A stretch of 64,000 nucleotides of DNA, taken from positions 2,604,001 to 2,668,000 of the forward strand of contig NZ_CP042652.1 of the NCBI RefSeq assembly GCF_013177675.1, written 5' to 3'. Position numbers and translations under genes: made by a program. This DNA is from Arcobacter acticola. Lineage in GTDB: Bacteria; Campylobacterota; Campylobacteria; Campylobacterales; Arcobacteraceae. Within the stretch, counting starts at the first letter, position 1, and each line of letters begins with the position of its first letter. The notes under the pieces are model-generated. The model was not told where the DNA came from, did no database searches, and saw only the letters and a list, made by a program, of their open reading frames with translations. Positions 43,118 to 53,247 of this stretch are shown here, in pieces.

Positions 43118-43127
43118 GGAGTAATGA

Positions 43128-44378
43128 ATGGCAAAATTTGAAAAAGCTAACTCTGTTGGTGAGTGGTTAGACCAAAGATTAAATCTAACTACTTTCAACA
43201 AAGTAATGATGACTGAATATTGGATTCCAAAAGATATTAACTTCTTATGGGCAATGGGTGTATTACTTGCTACTACTTTTGGTATTTTAATAATTTCTGG
43301 TATTTTCTTAATGATGTACTACAAACCAGATATTAACTTAGCATTTGATTCAGTTAACTATACAATTATGCAAGAAGTTGCATTTGGTTGGTTATTTAGA
43401 CATATGCATGGTGTTGCAGCTTCTGTTGTATTCTTAATTATTTATATTCACATGTTTACAGGTATCTACTATGGTTCTTATAAACAAGGAAGAGAAATGA
43501 TTTGGATTTCAGGTATGTTATTATTTATGACATTCTCAGCTGCTGGATTCTCTGGATATATGTTACCATGGGGACAAATGTCTTACTGGGCTGCAATGGT
43601 TATTACTAACTTATTTGGTGGAGTTCCTGTTATTGGAGATGCTTTAGTTGTATGGATTAGAGGTGACTTTAACGTTGCTGATGCTACTTTAACTAGATTC
43701 TTTATGTTACACGTATTCTTATTACCAATCACAATCATGGGTATTATAGGTGTTCACTTCTATACATTAAGAATTCCTCACGTTAATAATCAAACTTCTG
43801 AAGAATTTGATTTTGATGAAGAAGCTGAAAAATATTTAGCTGGAAATAAAAAAGAGTCAAAAGTTATTCCTTTCTGGCCTGTATTTATTTCTAAAGATTT
43901 AGCTGTATTAGGTGTTTTCTTAATATTCTATTTCTACTTAGTATTCTTCCATTATAATTTTGCAATGGATCCAGTTAACTTCGATCCTGCTGATAGTATG
44001 GTTACACCTGCTCATATTTATCCTGAGTGGTATTTCTTATGGTCATATGAAGTATTAAGAGGTTTCTTCTTTGATATTGCTGGATTTAAAGCATTTGATA
44101 TCGGATTAATTGCATTTGCATTTGCAAATGGTATCTTCTTAGTATTACCATGGTTAGATAGAGATCCTAAAATTTTACCTGCGCATAAAAGACCAGTATT
44201 CTTTATTTGGTTCTGGATATTGATGGCAGACTTAATTATATTAACTGTTTATGGTAAATTACCTCCAACAGGAGCTAATGCATGGGTTGGATTCTTTGCA
44301 GCACTTGCATTTATCTTATTATTCCTTGTATTACCAATTGTTACTAAAATTGACGCTAAGAAAAGGGGATCACTATGA
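43128..44378 (+). CDS. petB: Cytochrome b subunit of cytochrome bc1
   Basis: 416 residues, eight to nine membrane helices. The haem-binding helices show FGWLFRHMHGVAASVVFLII with YIHMFTG, and MLHVFLLPITIMGIIGVHFY; the quinol site has PAHIYPEWYFL (PEW motif). It carries the b haems of complex III. Overlaps petC by 4 bases. Confidence 0.97.
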   Translation: MAKFEKANSVGEWLDQRLNLTTFNKVMMTEYWIPKDINFLWAMGVLLATTFGILIISGIFLMMYYKPDINLAFDSVNYTIMQEVAFGWLFRHMHGVAASVVFLIIYIHMFTGIYYGSYKQGREMIWISGMLLFMTFSAAGFSGYMLPWGQMSYWAAMVITNLFGGVPVIGDALVVWIRGDFNVADATLTRFFMLHVFLLPITIMGIIGVHFYTLRIPHVNNQTSEEFDFDEEAEKYLAGNKKESKVIPFWPVFISKDLAVLGVFLIFYFYLVFFHYNFAMDPVNFDPADSMVTPAHIYPEWYFLWSYEVLRGFFFDIAGFKAFDIGLIAFAFANGIFLVLPWLDRDPKILPAHKRPVFFIWFWILMADLIILTVYGKLPPTGANAWVGFFAALAFILLFLVLPIVTKIDAKKRGSL

Positions 44379-45259
44379 GAGAATTAAAAATACTAGCAGT
44401 AGTAGTAGCTTTAACGCTAATTACTTACTGGGGTGTTGAGCCATACGCTCATCACCAAATGCATCCTCAAGTTGAAGCTGCTGATTTCACATTTGCAGAT
44501 GTTAAAAAAGATGTTGAAGATGTTACTGCATTACAAGGTGATGCAACAAATGGTGAAGTATTAGTTACAGCTAACTGTACTGCTTGTCACTCAATCGAAT
44601 CAAAAGGTTTTCCACAACTTATGGATAACGCTAGTTCAGGTGCTGCATATGGTGTTACACCTCCTGATTTAGGATCTGCTGGTAAATTATATGATGCAAC
44701 TTATTTAGCTGCATTTATTAAAGACCCAGCAAGTGCATCTAAAGTTGCTCATAAATTTGTAGATGGAAAAGTTCATCCAATGCCTTCATATAACTGGATG
44801 CAACCTCAAGAGATTGCAGATATGGTTGCATATTTAAAATCTATTGCTCCAAAAGAAATGACAAACAAAGAAGTATATGCTGATGCTTGTCAAAGATGTC
44901 ATGGTATTAAATATGCTGATATGAAAGGTGGCTCAATGGCTGCATTTACATCACCTAATGATATCAAAGGTTATATGGGTAAATTACCTCCAGATTTATC
45001 TCAATATATTAAATCAAGAGGACATGAATATTTAGAAACATTTATTAATAATCCTCAAAAACACCTTGAAGGTACAGCAATGCCTAGAGTTGGATTAAAT
45101 GAAGAATCTCAAGCTCAAGCTATTACTTATTTAGAAGAAATTGGTGAATCTAAAAAAGCAGAGAGAGAAGAGTTAGGACCTAAATTCTTAATTTATATGG
45201 TAATCTTTGCAATCTTCGGATTCTTATGGAAAGCAAGTAAATGGAGAGATGTTCACTAA
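44375..45259 (+). CDS. petC: Diheme cytochrome c1-type subunit of complex III
   Basis: 294 residues with an N-terminal membrane segment (ILAVVVALTLITYWGV) and a second at the C-terminus (FLIYMVIFAIFGFLW). Two c-haem sites, CTACH (C68-H72) and CQRCH (C172-H176), show the two-domain diheme form known from Campylobacterota, unlike the monoheme c1 of most Proteobacteria. Likely axial Met residues lie in HPMPSYNW and TAMPRVGL. Located in the periplasm, it hands electrons to soluble cytochrome c or directly to the terminal oxidase. Confidence 0.96.
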   Translation: MRELKILAVVVALTLITYWGVEPYAHHQMHPQVEAADFTFADVKKDVEDVTALQGDATNGEVLVTANCTACHSIESKGFPQLMDNASSGAAYGVTPPDLGSAGKLYDATYLAAFIKDPASASKVAHKFVDGKVHPMPSYNWMQPQEIADMVAYLKSIAPKEMTNKEVYADACQRCHGIKYADMKGGSMAAFTSPNDIKGYMGKLPPDLSQYIKSRGHEYLETFINNPQKHLEGTAMPRVGLNEESQAQAITYLEEIGESKKAEREELGPKFLIYMVIFAIFGFLWKASKWRDVH

Positions 45260-45287
45260 GAACATTTCTTTATAATAAAATTAGTAG

Positions 45288-45320
45288 AAAAAGGGTAGAT
45301 TTTTAATCTATCCTTTTTTT
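45288..45320 (+). terminator. petABC terminator
   Basis: Arms AAAAAGGGTAGATT / AATCTATCCTTTTT with one G-U pair, 3-base loop and T-run. Confidence 0.8.
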
Positions 45321-45345
45321 ATGCAAATACAAATAGTAGAAAAGA

Positions 45346-46017
45346 TTATAGAAGTATTTTTGAGCCAGCTGATATAATTGCAGTTTCAGATCGTAAAATC
45401 AAACTAGAATTAAATCCAACAATATTTTCTTTATTAAATTTTTCTCTTTCTTTAGCTGAGAAACCACCTTCACAACCAATAACTAAAGTTTTAATCTCAT
45501 CACATTTTTCATTTATAGAGACATTTGAAAAGTCTAAAAAATATGTATCAGGATTTTCTTTTATAAATGTTTCAATGTTCTTACAAACATCTAGTTTTAT
45601 AATATTTGATCTTCCACACTGGCATGAAGAATTTATTAAAATTTTTTCTAATTTCTCAATATTTACTTTAAAATTCTTTTGAGAATAATCACTATAAATA
45701 AAAGTGATTTTATCAACTCCCATCTCATTTAGAGATGTAATATATTTTTCAATGGTTTTAGGATCAACTACACACCAAGCTAAATGTAAACTCTTTTGAT
45801 TTAAAACAACTTTTTCTTCACTTGAAATTAAATCAAGCAAAGCTTTTTTCTTATCAATATTATTTAGTCTATATAAATAAATATTGTTGTCTTTTAAATT
45901 TCTAAAATAAATCTCATCATCAATTTTATGTCGTCTAGCTTTTATTAGGTAATTATATACTTCATCTTTTATTTCTAAAATGTTACCACCACAAAATTCA
46001 TCATAAGTAAACTGCAT
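45346..46017 (-). CDS. rsmE: 16S rRNA (uracil-1498-N3)-methyltransferase
   Basis: 223 residues. The SPOUT C-terminal domain shows HLAWCVVDPKTIEKYITSLN, TLVIGCEGGFSAKEREKF and SLILRSETAIISAGSKIL; the N-terminal PUA-like part begins QFTYDEFCGGNILEI. It methylates U1498 of 16S rRNA. Its ATG shares one base with the stop of the small membrane-protein gene upstream. Confidence 0.93.
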   Translation of the reverse strand: MQFTYDEFCGGNILEIKDEVYNYLIKARRHKIDDEIYFRNLKDNNIYLYRLNNIDKKKALLDLISSEEKVVLNQKSLHLAWCVVDPKTIEKYITSLNEMGVDKITFIYSDYSQKNFKVNIEKLEKILINSSCQCGRSNIIKLDVCKNIETFIKENPDTYFLDFSNVSINEKCDEIKTLVIGCEGGFSAKEREKFNKENIVGFNSSLILRSETAIISAGSKILL

Positions 46018-46421
46018 TAAAATACCTTAGAAATAATATAAACAGCAATAATTACAGATATCTCAATTGTATAGATTTTTCTAGAATATGCAAAAAAATC
46101 ATTTTGAAGTTGAAGTTGATCATGCTTAATAACTCTCATCTTTTTAAATCTTTTTATTTCAATAACCAATAAAAAAATTGATGCAGGAATCATTAAAGCA
46201 ATTGTAAAACTAAAAGTTTGCGCATAAAAAGCAACTATTGTTCCTGTGTAAATAACTATAGCATTTGTTAAATGGTATAAAGGTGTCATAAATTTTAATC
46301 TTTTTGCTAAAACAATAAAATTTCTCTCTCTTGTAACAGAATATAAATTAAATAACATAATTGCTAAGAAAAAATATATTGTATAAACGTGGGTTTGCAC
46401 CGCACTTTGCATTAGTTCCAT
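46017..46421 (-). CDS. Small membrane protein of unknown function
   Basis: 134 residues, four hydrophobic segments (VYTIYFFLAIMLFNLYSV, LYHLTNAIVIYTGTIVAFYA, FTIALMIPASIFLLVIEI, IYTIEISVIIAVYIISKVF) with basic loops. No family I recognise beyond being the kind of protein often found next to rsmE in this phylum (recalled). Divergent from moeA. Confidence 0.75.
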   Translation of the reverse strand: MELMQSAVQTHVYTIYFFLAIMLFNLYSVTRERNFIVLAKRLKFMTPLYHLTNAIVIYTGTIVAFYAQTFSFTIALMIPASIFLLVIEIKRFKKMRVIKHDQLQLQNDFFAYSRKIYTIEISVIIAVYIISKVF

Positions 46422-46504
46422 ATTTGTTTATCTCACTTTTAAAAAATTTTGGTATTATATCTAACTTGTCATAAGTTTTTATTTTAACTAAAAAAAGGAA
46501 TAAT

Positions 46505-47728
46505 ATGGCTATTTCAGTACAAAAAGCTATAGATATAATTTCAAATCTAAATATTAATACAAATTTCGAAATCATACCGATAGAAAATGCACTAACAAGA
46601 ATATGTGCCCAAGAAGTAATTGCAAATAGTTTTTTACCAAAATTCAATAACTCAGCAATGGATGGTTATGCAATAATCTATGGAAATAAAGATAATGAAT
46701 TAAAAATTATCGATACAATTTTTGCAGGGGATGATAACAAAAAAATATTAGAGGAAAACACTTGTATAAAAATAATGACAGGAGCTAGAGTTCCTGAAAA
46801 TACAAGTGCAATTATTCCAATAGAAGATATACAAGAACTTAATGATAATAAAATAAAAATAACACAAAATGCTAAAGAATTTCAACATATAAGATATATT
46901 GGCGAAGATATTAAAAAAGATGATATTTTAATAAATATAGGTGAAGAGATAAATTTTTCTAAAATTACACTTCTAAGTTCACAAGGTATTTCACATATAA
47001 AAGTATTTAAAAAACCAAAAATTGTTGTATTTTCAAGTGGAGAAGAATTAAAATTACATTATGAAAAAATAGAAGATCATCAAATTTATAATTCAAATAC
47101 ACCAACATTTATAGCGCGAGCAAAAGAACTAGGTTGTGATGTAAGATTTATAGGTCAAGCAAAAGATTCAATTGAGGCTATTAAAGAATTAGTTGAAAAC
47201 TCTTTAGATGCTGATTTGATAATTACATCAGGTGGCGTTTCAGTTGGAGATGCAGATTTTACAAGAGAAGCATTTAACGAACTTGATTTTAAAATACTAT
47301 TTGATGGAATCCAAATAAAACCAGGAAAACCAACAATTTTTGGAAAAATTAAAAATACATATATTTTAAATTTACCAGGAAATCCACTAGCCTCAGCTTT
47401 GATTTTTGAATTATTTGGAAAACTAATAATTCAAAAATTACTTGCTTCAAATGAAATATATCAAAACTATATTTTAGGAAAAATAGATCAAACATTTAAA
47501 ACAAAAAAAGGAAGAGTTACTGTAATTCCTGGAATGTTTGATGGAGAATATTTTAGTATTTCACCAAATAGATCGCCAGGAATGGTATCAGTTTTATCTT
47601 TATGTAATTCAATGATTATTTTAGATGATGAAGTAGAAAGAATAGAAAAAGAAAGATTAGTAAAAATTTTACCAATAAATTGGAAATTTTTAAGCACAAA
47701 AGAAAAGGACTTTTATACACATGAGTAG
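46505..47728 (+). CDS. moeA: Molybdopterin molybdotransferase
   Basis: 407 residues. Landmarks: FNNSAMDGYAI, KIMTGARVPENTSAIIPIED, VFSSGEELKL, the MoCF-domain SGGVSVGDADFTREAF and LNLPGNPLASALIFELF. It inserts molybdate into adenylated molybdopterin; the cofactor serves nitrate reductase, formate dehydrogenase and similar respiratory enzymes. Its end overlaps queC by 8 bases. Confidence 0.96.
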   Translation: MAISVQKAIDIISNLNINTNFEIIPIENALTRICAQEVIANSFLPKFNNSAMDGYAIIYGNKDNELKIIDTIFAGDDNKKILEENTCIKIMTGARVPENTSAIIPIEDIQELNDNKIKITQNAKEFQHIRYIGEDIKKDDILINIGEEINFSKITLLSSQGISHIKVFKKPKIVVFSSGEELKLHYEKIEDHQIYNSNTPTFIARAKELGCDVRFIGQAKDSIEAIKELVENSLDADLIITSGGVSVGDADFTREAFNELDFKILFDGIQIKPGKPTIFGKIKNTYILNLPGNPLASALIFELFGKLIIQKLLASNEIYQNYILGKIDQTFKTKKGRVTVIPGMFDGEYFSISPNRSPGMVSVLSLCNSMIILDDEVERIEKERLVKILPINWKFLSTKEKDFYTHE

Positions 47729-48404
47729 CAAATCTACTAGAAAAGCAATATGTATTTTAAGTGGAGGAATGGACTCTACTTTAGCTTCATACATAGCAAA
47801 AAACGATGGTTATGAAATCATTGCAGTTCATTTTAACTATGGACAAAGAACACAAGATAGAGAATTAAAAGCATTTAGAGATATTTGTGATGATTTGGAA
47901 ATTTTAGAAAAATATGAAATTGATATTCCATTTTTTACACAAATTGGTGCTAGTGCATTAACTGATAAAACAATAGATGTTCCAACAGGTGGAGTTGAAG
48001 CAGGAGTTCCAATAACTTATGTACCATTTAGAAATGGTATTTTTCTTTCAATCACAGCAGCAATTGCTGAGAAAGAAGGAGCAACTGCTATGTATATAGG
48101 AGTTGTTCAAGAAGATAGTTCAGGATATCCAGATTGTACAGATGAGTTTATAGCTGATATGAAAAAAGCTATTAATCAAGGAACTAAGAAAGATACTCAT
48201 ATTGATATATTAACACCTTTAGTTCATTTATCAAAAGCACAAATTGTTCAAGAAGCTATGAAACTTAATGTCCCACTTGAGCATACATGGTCATGTTATA
48301 AAGAAGAAGATGAAGCTTGTGGAATTTGTGATTCATGCAGATTAAGACTAAATGGATTTAAATTAGCAAATCAAATTGACCCAATTAAATATAAGGCTTT
48401 ATAA
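47721..48404 (+). CDS. queC: 7-cyano-7-deazaguanine synthase
   Basis: 227 residues. The PP-loop SGGMDSTLASYIA, then VHFNYGQRT, VPFRNGIFLSITAAIAE and the zinc-binding CGICDSCRLRLNGF with the upstream TWSCY are diagnostic. It makes preQ0 from carboxydeazaguanine in the queuosine pathway. queD starts on the next base. Confidence 0.97.
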   Translation: MSSKSTRKAICILSGGMDSTLASYIAKNDGYEIIAVHFNYGQRTQDRELKAFRDICDDLEILEKYEIDIPFFTQIGASALTDKTIDVPTGGVEAGVPITYVPFRNGIFLSITAAIAEKEGATAMYIGVVQEDSSGYPDCTDEFIADMKKAINQGTKKDTHIDILTPLVHLSKAQIVQEAMKLNVPLEHTWSCYKEEDEACGICDSCRLRLNGFKLANQIDPIKYKAL

Positions 48405-48938
48405 ATGTATTGGAAGATTTCAAAAGAGTTTGACTTTTGTTATGGACACAGAGTATGGTCACAAACATTAAATACAGAATTTTCTCTAGATGGATGTTTA
48501 AAATGTAGACATTTACATGGACATCAAGGAAAAATTTTAGTTTATTTAGAAGCTAGTGAACTAAAAGATGGAATGGTAACAGATTTTAAACATCTAAATT
48601 GGTTTAAACAATTTATTGATGATGTTTTAGATCATAAATTTATTTTAGATATAAATGATCCTTTATTTTCAACCTTACTTCCTCATATAGATAAAAATGA
48701 ATTGATTAAATTTGAAGAAGGATATTCATTAGTTAATTTAACAAAATTTTCTAATGAAGAAATTCATATAAAAGAATTATATGAAGGATATATAATAGTA
48801 GATTTCGTTCCTACAAGTGAAAATCTTTCAGCTTGGTTTTTAAAAATTGTTCAAAAGAAAATGGATAAATTAGGTATAAAAGTTTCACATGTAGAATTTT
48901 TAGAAACACCAAAAAGTAAAAGTACTTTTTATGCTTGA
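48405..48938 (+). CDS. queD: 6-carboxy-5,6,7,8-tetrahydropterin synthase
   Basis: 177 residues. The zinc-binding His residues appear in FCYGHRVW and HLHGHQGKI, with CLKCRHLHGH holding the catalytic Cys, and MVTDFKHLNWF and PTSENLSAWF complete the family pattern. It is longer than the usual 120-residue QueD owing to an insertion around residues 85-125. Makes the pterin precursor used by QueE. Overlaps queE by 8 bases. Confidence 0.94.
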   Translation: MYWKISKEFDFCYGHRVWSQTLNTEFSLDGCLKCRHLHGHQGKILVYLEASELKDGMVTDFKHLNWFKQFIDDVLDHKFILDINDPLFSTLLPHIDKNELIKFEEGYSLVNLTKFSNEEIHIKELYEGYIIVDFVPTSENLSAWFLKIVQKKMDKLGIKVSHVEFLETPKSKSTFYA

Positions 48939-49695
48939 AATAAATGAAATATTTGGTCCAACTATTCAAGGTGAAGGAAAATTAGTTGGATCTCCATCTG
49001 TATTTATAAGATTTGGAAAATGTAATTTTAAGTGTGAAGGTTTCGCAGTAGAATATGAAACTCCAAGTGGTGTAAAAAAATGTGCTTGTGATACATATTA
49101 TGCTGTTGATACTGAATTCAAAGATACATGGACTAAATACAAATCTTATGAAGAAATAGTAAATGAAGTTGATAAGTTAATTTCTATATATCCATATAAC
49201 TATAAAATTGATATTGTAATTACAGGTGGTGAACCATTATTATATTGGAATAAAGAAGAGTTTCAAAAATTATTAGAGCATTATATAAATGCTGGGCATA
49301 AGGTTACTATTGAAACAAATGCTTCATTAAATCTGAATATAGACAAAGAGTATCAAAAAGAACTTCTATTTTCTATGAGTGTAAAATTAAGTAATTCTCT
49401 TGAACCCATAAAAAAAAGAATTAATATAAACACACTAAATACAATTTTAAATAATACAAAAGAGTCTTACTTAAAATTTGTAATTGGAAAAGACTTTTTA
49501 AATGATGCAAAAAAAGAAATAAATGAGATACTTTCATTAATTCCAAAATGCGATGTTTATCTTATGCCACTTGGTGATACAGCTGAACAAATAAACAAAA
49601 ATTGTGAAGATGTAATAAATATGTCAATTGAAAATGGTTTTAAATATTGCGATAGATTACATATAAGAGTTTGGGATAATAAAAGAGGCGTTTAA
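48931..49695 (+). CDS. queE: 7-carboxy-7-deazaguanine synthase (radical SAM)
   Basis: 254 residues. Starts EINEIFGPTIQGEGKLVG and FIRFGKCNFKCEGF; the cluster ligands are C-X3-C followed by a Cys in KKCACD after a 20-residue insertion, the epsilon-type variant of QueE recalled from Campylobacter. VITGGEPLLYW and the C-terminal LHIRVWDNKRGV fit. Catalyses ring contraction to carboxydeazaguanine. Last gene of moeA-queCDE. Confidence 0.95.
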   Translation: MLEINEIFGPTIQGEGKLVGSPSVFIRFGKCNFKCEGFAVEYETPSGVKKCACDTYYAVDTEFKDTWTKYKSYEEIVNEVDKLISIYPYNYKIDIVITGGEPLLYWNKEEFQKLLEHYINAGHKVTIETNASLNLNIDKEYQKELLFSMSVKLSNSLEPIKKRININTLNTILNNTKESYLKFVIGKDFLNDAKKEINEILSLIPKCDVYLMPLGDTAEQINKNCEDVINMSIENGFKYCDRLHIRVWDNKRGV

Positions 49696-49762
49696 GAATA
49701 TTGATAATTTTTATTAAAGTGTTGATATAATAAACAATTAATGTACAATTAAAAGGATAAAA

Positions 49763-50506
49763 ATGAAATTTACAGGTTCTAATGTATTAGTTACAGGTGC
49801 AAGTAGAGGTATTGGAGCAGAAATTGCAAAGACTCTTGCAGGATTTGGATTAAAAGTTTGGATAAATTATAGAAGTGGCGCTGAAGCTGCTGAGAAAATC
49901 AAAGAAGAAATCGAAACAGCTGGTGGAAAAGCTGCAATTATTAAAGCTGATGTTACAAATGAAGAAGAGTTTGCTGCTGCAATTAAAACAATTGTAGACG
50001 CAGATGGTGAATTAGCTTATTTAGTTAATAATGCTGGAATTACAAAAGATAAATTAGCTTTAAGAATGAGTGTAGCCGATTTTAACGATGTTATTAGTGC
50101 AAACTTAACATCAGGATTTATTGGTTGTAAAGAAGCGTTAAAAGTAATGAGTAAAAAAAGATTTGGTGCTGTTGTAAATATTTCTTCAATTGTTGGAGAA
50201 ATGGGAAATGCAGGTCAAACTAACTATTCAGCTTCTAAAGGTGGATTAAATGCAATGACAAAATCATTCGCAAAAGAAGCAGCTTCAAGAGGAATTAGAT
50301 ATAACGCTGTAACTCCTGGATTCATTCAAACAGATATGACACATGAATTAAAAGCTGAAGTAAAAGCTGAATATGAAAAAAATATTCCTCTTTCAAGATT
50401 CGGAAATCCTTCAGAAATAGCCGATGCAGTAGCCTTTTTATTAAGTGATCACTCATCATATATTACAGGTGAAATATTAAAAGTTAATGGTGGACTGTAC
50501 GTTTAA
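49763..50506 (+). CDS. fabG: 3-oxoacyl-ACP reductase
   Basis: 247 residues. NADPH motif VTGASRGIGAEIA, NNAGITKD and the Ser-Tyr-Lys triad in NISSIVGEMGNAGQTNYSAS / K are intact, with LSDHSSYITGEILKVNGGLYV at the end. Reduces the keto group in each fatty acid elongation round. Separated from queE by 67 bases and followed by the acpP gene. Confidence 0.97.
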   Translation: MKFTGSNVLVTGASRGIGAEIAKTLAGFGLKVWINYRSGAEAAEKIKEEIETAGGKAAIIKADVTNEEEFAAAIKTIVDADGELAYLVNNAGITKDKLALRMSVADFNDVISANLTSGFIGCKEALKVMSKKRFGAVVNISSIVGEMGNAGQTNYSASKGGLNAMTKSFAKEAASRGIRYNAVTPGFIQTDMTHELKAEVKAEYEKNIPLSRFGNPSEIADAVAFLLSDHSSYITGEILKVNGGLYV

Positions 50507-50536
50507 TTTCTTAATTGGAATTAAAAAATTAAATTT

Positions 50537-50560
50537 AAAAGAGTTTTTAAAAACTTTTTT
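50537..50560 (+). terminator. Weak terminator after fabG
   Basis: AAAAGAGTTTT / AAAACTTTTTT pair with one G-U, ending in six T; lies right ahead of the acpP -10 element. Confidence 0.45.
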
Positions 50561-50562
50561 GT

Positions 50563-50568
50563 TATAAT
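50563..50568 (+). promoter_or_regulatory. -10 element of acpP
   Basis: TATAAT, 31 bases ahead of the acpP ATG. Confidence 0.5.
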
Positions 50569-50598
50569 ACAAGAATAATTTTATAAAAGGAAATAAAT

Positions 50599-50829
50599 AT
50601 GGCATTATTAGATGATGTAAAAGAAGTAGTTATAGAGCAATTAGATTGCGATCCAGCAGAAGTAAAAGAAGATTCAAAATTCATTGAAGATTTAGGTGCA
50701 GACTCTTTAGACGTAGTTGAATTAGTTATGGCTTTAGAAGAAAAATTTGATATCGAAATCCCTGATGAAGATGCAGAAAAAATCTTAACAGTTGCAGACG
50801 CTATTAACTATATTGAAAATAACGCGTAA
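50599..50829 (+). CDS. acpP: Acyl carrier protein
   Basis: 76 residues, acidic. The phosphopantetheine serine is S36 in [31 protein letters not shown]-type third helix follows. Carries growing acyl chains for FabG, FabF and others. Own promoter with TATAAT and AAAGGAAATAAAT ribosome site. Confidence 0.98.
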   Translation: MALLDDVKEVVIEQLDCDPAEVKEDSKFIEDLGADSLDVVELVMALEEKFDIEIPDEDAEKILTVADAINYIENNA

Positions 50830-50939
50830 TTTATAAAATTAAATAGAAGAGTAATTTCTTCTATTTATTAATTTCAACTATTGAGTTTTTTTATACAAAA
50901 ATTGAATAATTCAAATAATAAAAACATGGAGCATATTTA

Positions 50940-52196
50940 ATGAGAAGAGTTGTTGTAACGGGTATTGGTACTATTAATTCTACAGGACATAACGTAAAAG
51001 ATTCTTTTGAAGCTGTTGTAAATGGTGTTTGTGGTATTGATACTATAACACTATTTGATGCAAGTGATTTTTCTGTAAAAATTGCTGGAGAAGTAAAAGA
51101 TTTTGATCCTACGACAGTTATGGATAAAAAAGAAGTAAAAAAAGCTGATAGATTTATTCAGTTAGGTATTAAAGCAGCGCATGAAGCTATGATAGATTCA
51201 GGTTATGTAACTGCTGATAATAAAAAAGTTGATGGATCAATTGCTGATAGATTTGGAATTATTTCAGGTTCAGGAATTGGTGGTTTATCAACTATTGAAA
51301 GAAATTCTGTTGTTTGTGAAACAAAAGGATCAAGAAAAGTTTCTCCTTTCTTTATTCCTTCATCTTTAGCAAATATGTTAAGTGGATTTATTTCTATTGA
51401 ACATAATTTAAGAGGACCTTCTTTAGCTCACGTAACTGCTTGTGCTGCGTCTACTCATGCATTGAATGATGCTGTAAAAACTATTATGATTGGTGGAGCA
51501 GATAGGATTTTAGTTGTTGGTGCAGAATCAGCAATTTGTGGTGCAGGAGTTGCAGGATTTGCAGCGATGAAGGCATTATCTACAAGAAATGATGATCCTA
51601 AAAAATCATCAAGACCATTTGACATTGATAGAGATGGATTTGTTATGGGAGAAGGGGCAGGAGCGCTTGTTGTTGAAGACTTAGAATTAGCACTAGCACG
51701 TGGAGCTAACATTTATGCTGAAATTATTGGATTTGGTGAATCAGGTGATGCAAATCATATTACAGCTCCTGTTATGGATGGTCCATTAAGAGCTATGGAA
51801 GCAGCATTTGAAATGGCAAAAAACATCACTGGTGAATATCCTAAGATTGATTATATCAATGCCCATGGAACTTCAACTCCAGTTGGTGATAAAAATGAAA
51901 CAAAAGCTATTAAAGCACTATTTGAAGGTAAAGATGTTCCATTAGTATCTTCTACAAAAGGTCAAATTGGACATTGTTTAGGTGCAGCAGGTGCAATTGA
52001 AGCAATCTTTACTATTAAAGCTTTAAATGAAGGAATTATTCCTCCAACAATAAATATTGAAAATCAAGATCCAGAATGTGATTTAGACTATGTTGCAAAT
52101 GTCGCAAGAAAAGCTGAATTAACTACTGTTATGAGTAATAATTTTGGTTTTGGTGGAACTAACGGTTCTGTAATATTCAGAAAATATACAAAATAA
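50940..52196 (+). CDS. fabF: 3-oxoacyl-ACP synthase II
   Basis: 418 residues. Catalytic Cys in VTACAASTHA, the two His in YINAHGTSTPVGD and GQIGHCLGAAGA, and the end MSNNFGFGGTNGSVIF. Condenses malonyl-ACP with acyl-ACP. GGAG precedes the ATG; 110 bases behind acpP, followed by a strong terminator. Confidence 0.98.
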   Translation: MRRVVVTGIGTINSTGHNVKDSFEAVVNGVCGIDTITLFDASDFSVKIAGEVKDFDPTTVMDKKEVKKADRFIQLGIKAAHEAMIDSGYVTADNKKVDGSIADRFGIISGSGIGGLSTIERNSVVCETKGSRKVSPFFIPSSLANMLSGFISIEHNLRGPSLAHVTACAASTHALNDAVKTIMIGGADRILVVGAESAICGAGVAGFAAMKALSTRNDDPKKSSRPFDIDRDGFVMGEGAGALVVEDLELALARGANIYAEIIGFGESGDANHITAPVMDGPLRAMEAAFEMAKNITGEYPKIDYINAHGTSTPVGDKNETKAIKALFEGKDVPLVSSTKGQIGHCLGAAGAIEAIFTIKALNEGIIPPTINIENQDPECDLDYVANVARKAELTTVMSNNFGFGGTNGSVIFRKYTK

Positions 52197-52216
52197 TTAA
52201 AAAATAAACCTAAGAT

Positions 52217-52250
52217 AAAAGAGCTAATATATTATTAGCTCTTTTTTTTT
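52217..52250 (+). terminator. fabF terminator
   Basis: AAAAGAGCTAATA-TAT-TATTAGCTCTTTT, perfect 13-base arms with a T-run; accA begins 15 bases later. Confidence 0.85.
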
Positions 52251-52264
52251 AAAAGGGAAATACA

Positions 52265-53203
52265 TTGGCAGCTTACTTAGAATTCGAAGATAAAATCAAA
52301 AAAATTGAAGATGATATTATAATTGCTAAAACTAAAGCAGATGAACACGCTGTTGAAATTTTAGAAAAAAAACTTGAGAAAGAAGTTGAAAAAACTTTTA
52401 AAAATTTAAGTGATTATCAAAAACTTCAGTTAGCTAGACACCCAGATAGACCATACGCATTAGATTATATAAATGGTCTACTTACAAATGCATATGAAAT
52501 TCATGGTGATAGACACTATGTTGATGATCACGCAATAGTATGCTATTTAGGATTTATTGGTACTCAAAAAGTATTAGTAATTGGAGAGCAAAAAGGTAGA
52601 GGAACAAAAGACAAACTTTATAGAAATTTTGGAATGCCAAGTCCAGAAGGATATAGAAAAGCTTTAAGAGCTGCAAAAATGGCAGATAAATTTCAAATTC
52701 CAATCCTAATGTTAGTTGACACTCCAGGTGCATATCCAGGAATTGGAGCTGAAGAAAGAAATCAATCTGAAGCAATTGCAAGAAATTTATATGAATTTGC
52801 AGACCTAACAACTCCTACTGTTTCTATTGTTATTGGAGAAGGTGGTTCAGGTGGAGCTTTGGCTATTTCAGTTGCAGATAAATTAGCGATGATGAGATAC
52901 TCTGTTTATGCTGTTATTTCACCTGAAGGTTGTAGTGCTATTTTATGGAATGATCCAACAAAAGTTGAAACAGCAGCTAATGCACTAAAAATTACTGCTG
53001 AAAACTTAAAAGAATTGAAACTAATTGATGATGTTATAAATGAACCATTAATTGGTGCTCATAGAAAAAAAGATGAAGCAATTAAAGCATTAAAAGATTA
53101 TTTTTTAACATCTTTAGATGAATTAAAAAAATTAACTCCTGCTCAAAGATATGAAAAAAAATATGAGAAAATTATGAATTTAGGTTCTTTTCTAGAAAAA
53201 TAA
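52265..53203 (+). CDS. accA: Acetyl-CoA carboxylase carboxyltransferase subunit alpha
   Basis: 312 residues from a TTG start (AAAGGGAAATACA upstream; family begins [14 protein letters not shown]). [40 protein letters not shown] and [12 protein letters not shown] are diagnostic. With AccD it moves the carboxyl group from biotin to acetyl-CoA. It must be re-initiated from readthrough or a promoter within the terminator spacer, since a terminator stands directly ahead. Confidence 0.97.
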   Translation: MAAYLEFEDKIKKIEDDIIIAKTKADEHAVEILEKKLEKEVEKTFKNLSDYQKLQLARHPDRPYALDYINGLLTNAYEIHGDRHYVDDHAIVCYLGFIGTQKVLVIGEQKGRGTKDKLYRNFGMPSPEGYRKALRAAKMADKFQIPILMLVDTPGAYPGIGAEERNQSEAIARNLYEFADLTTPTVSIVIGEGGSGGALAISVADKLAMMRYSVYAVISPEGCSAILWNDPTKVETAANALKITAENLKELKLIDDVINEPLIGAHRKKDEAIKALKDYFLTSLDELKKLTPAQRYEKKYEKIMNLGSFLEK

Positions 53204-53228
53204 GTTCTACTATTTTTAATTAGTAAGA

Positions 53229-53246
53229 AAGAAGTAGAAACTTCTT
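53229..53246. terminator. Possible bidirectional terminator between accA and hinT
   Basis: AAGAAGT-AGAA-ACTTCTT between the two convergent genes; short arms and no clean T-run, so weak. Confidence 0.35.
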
Positions 53247-53247
53247 C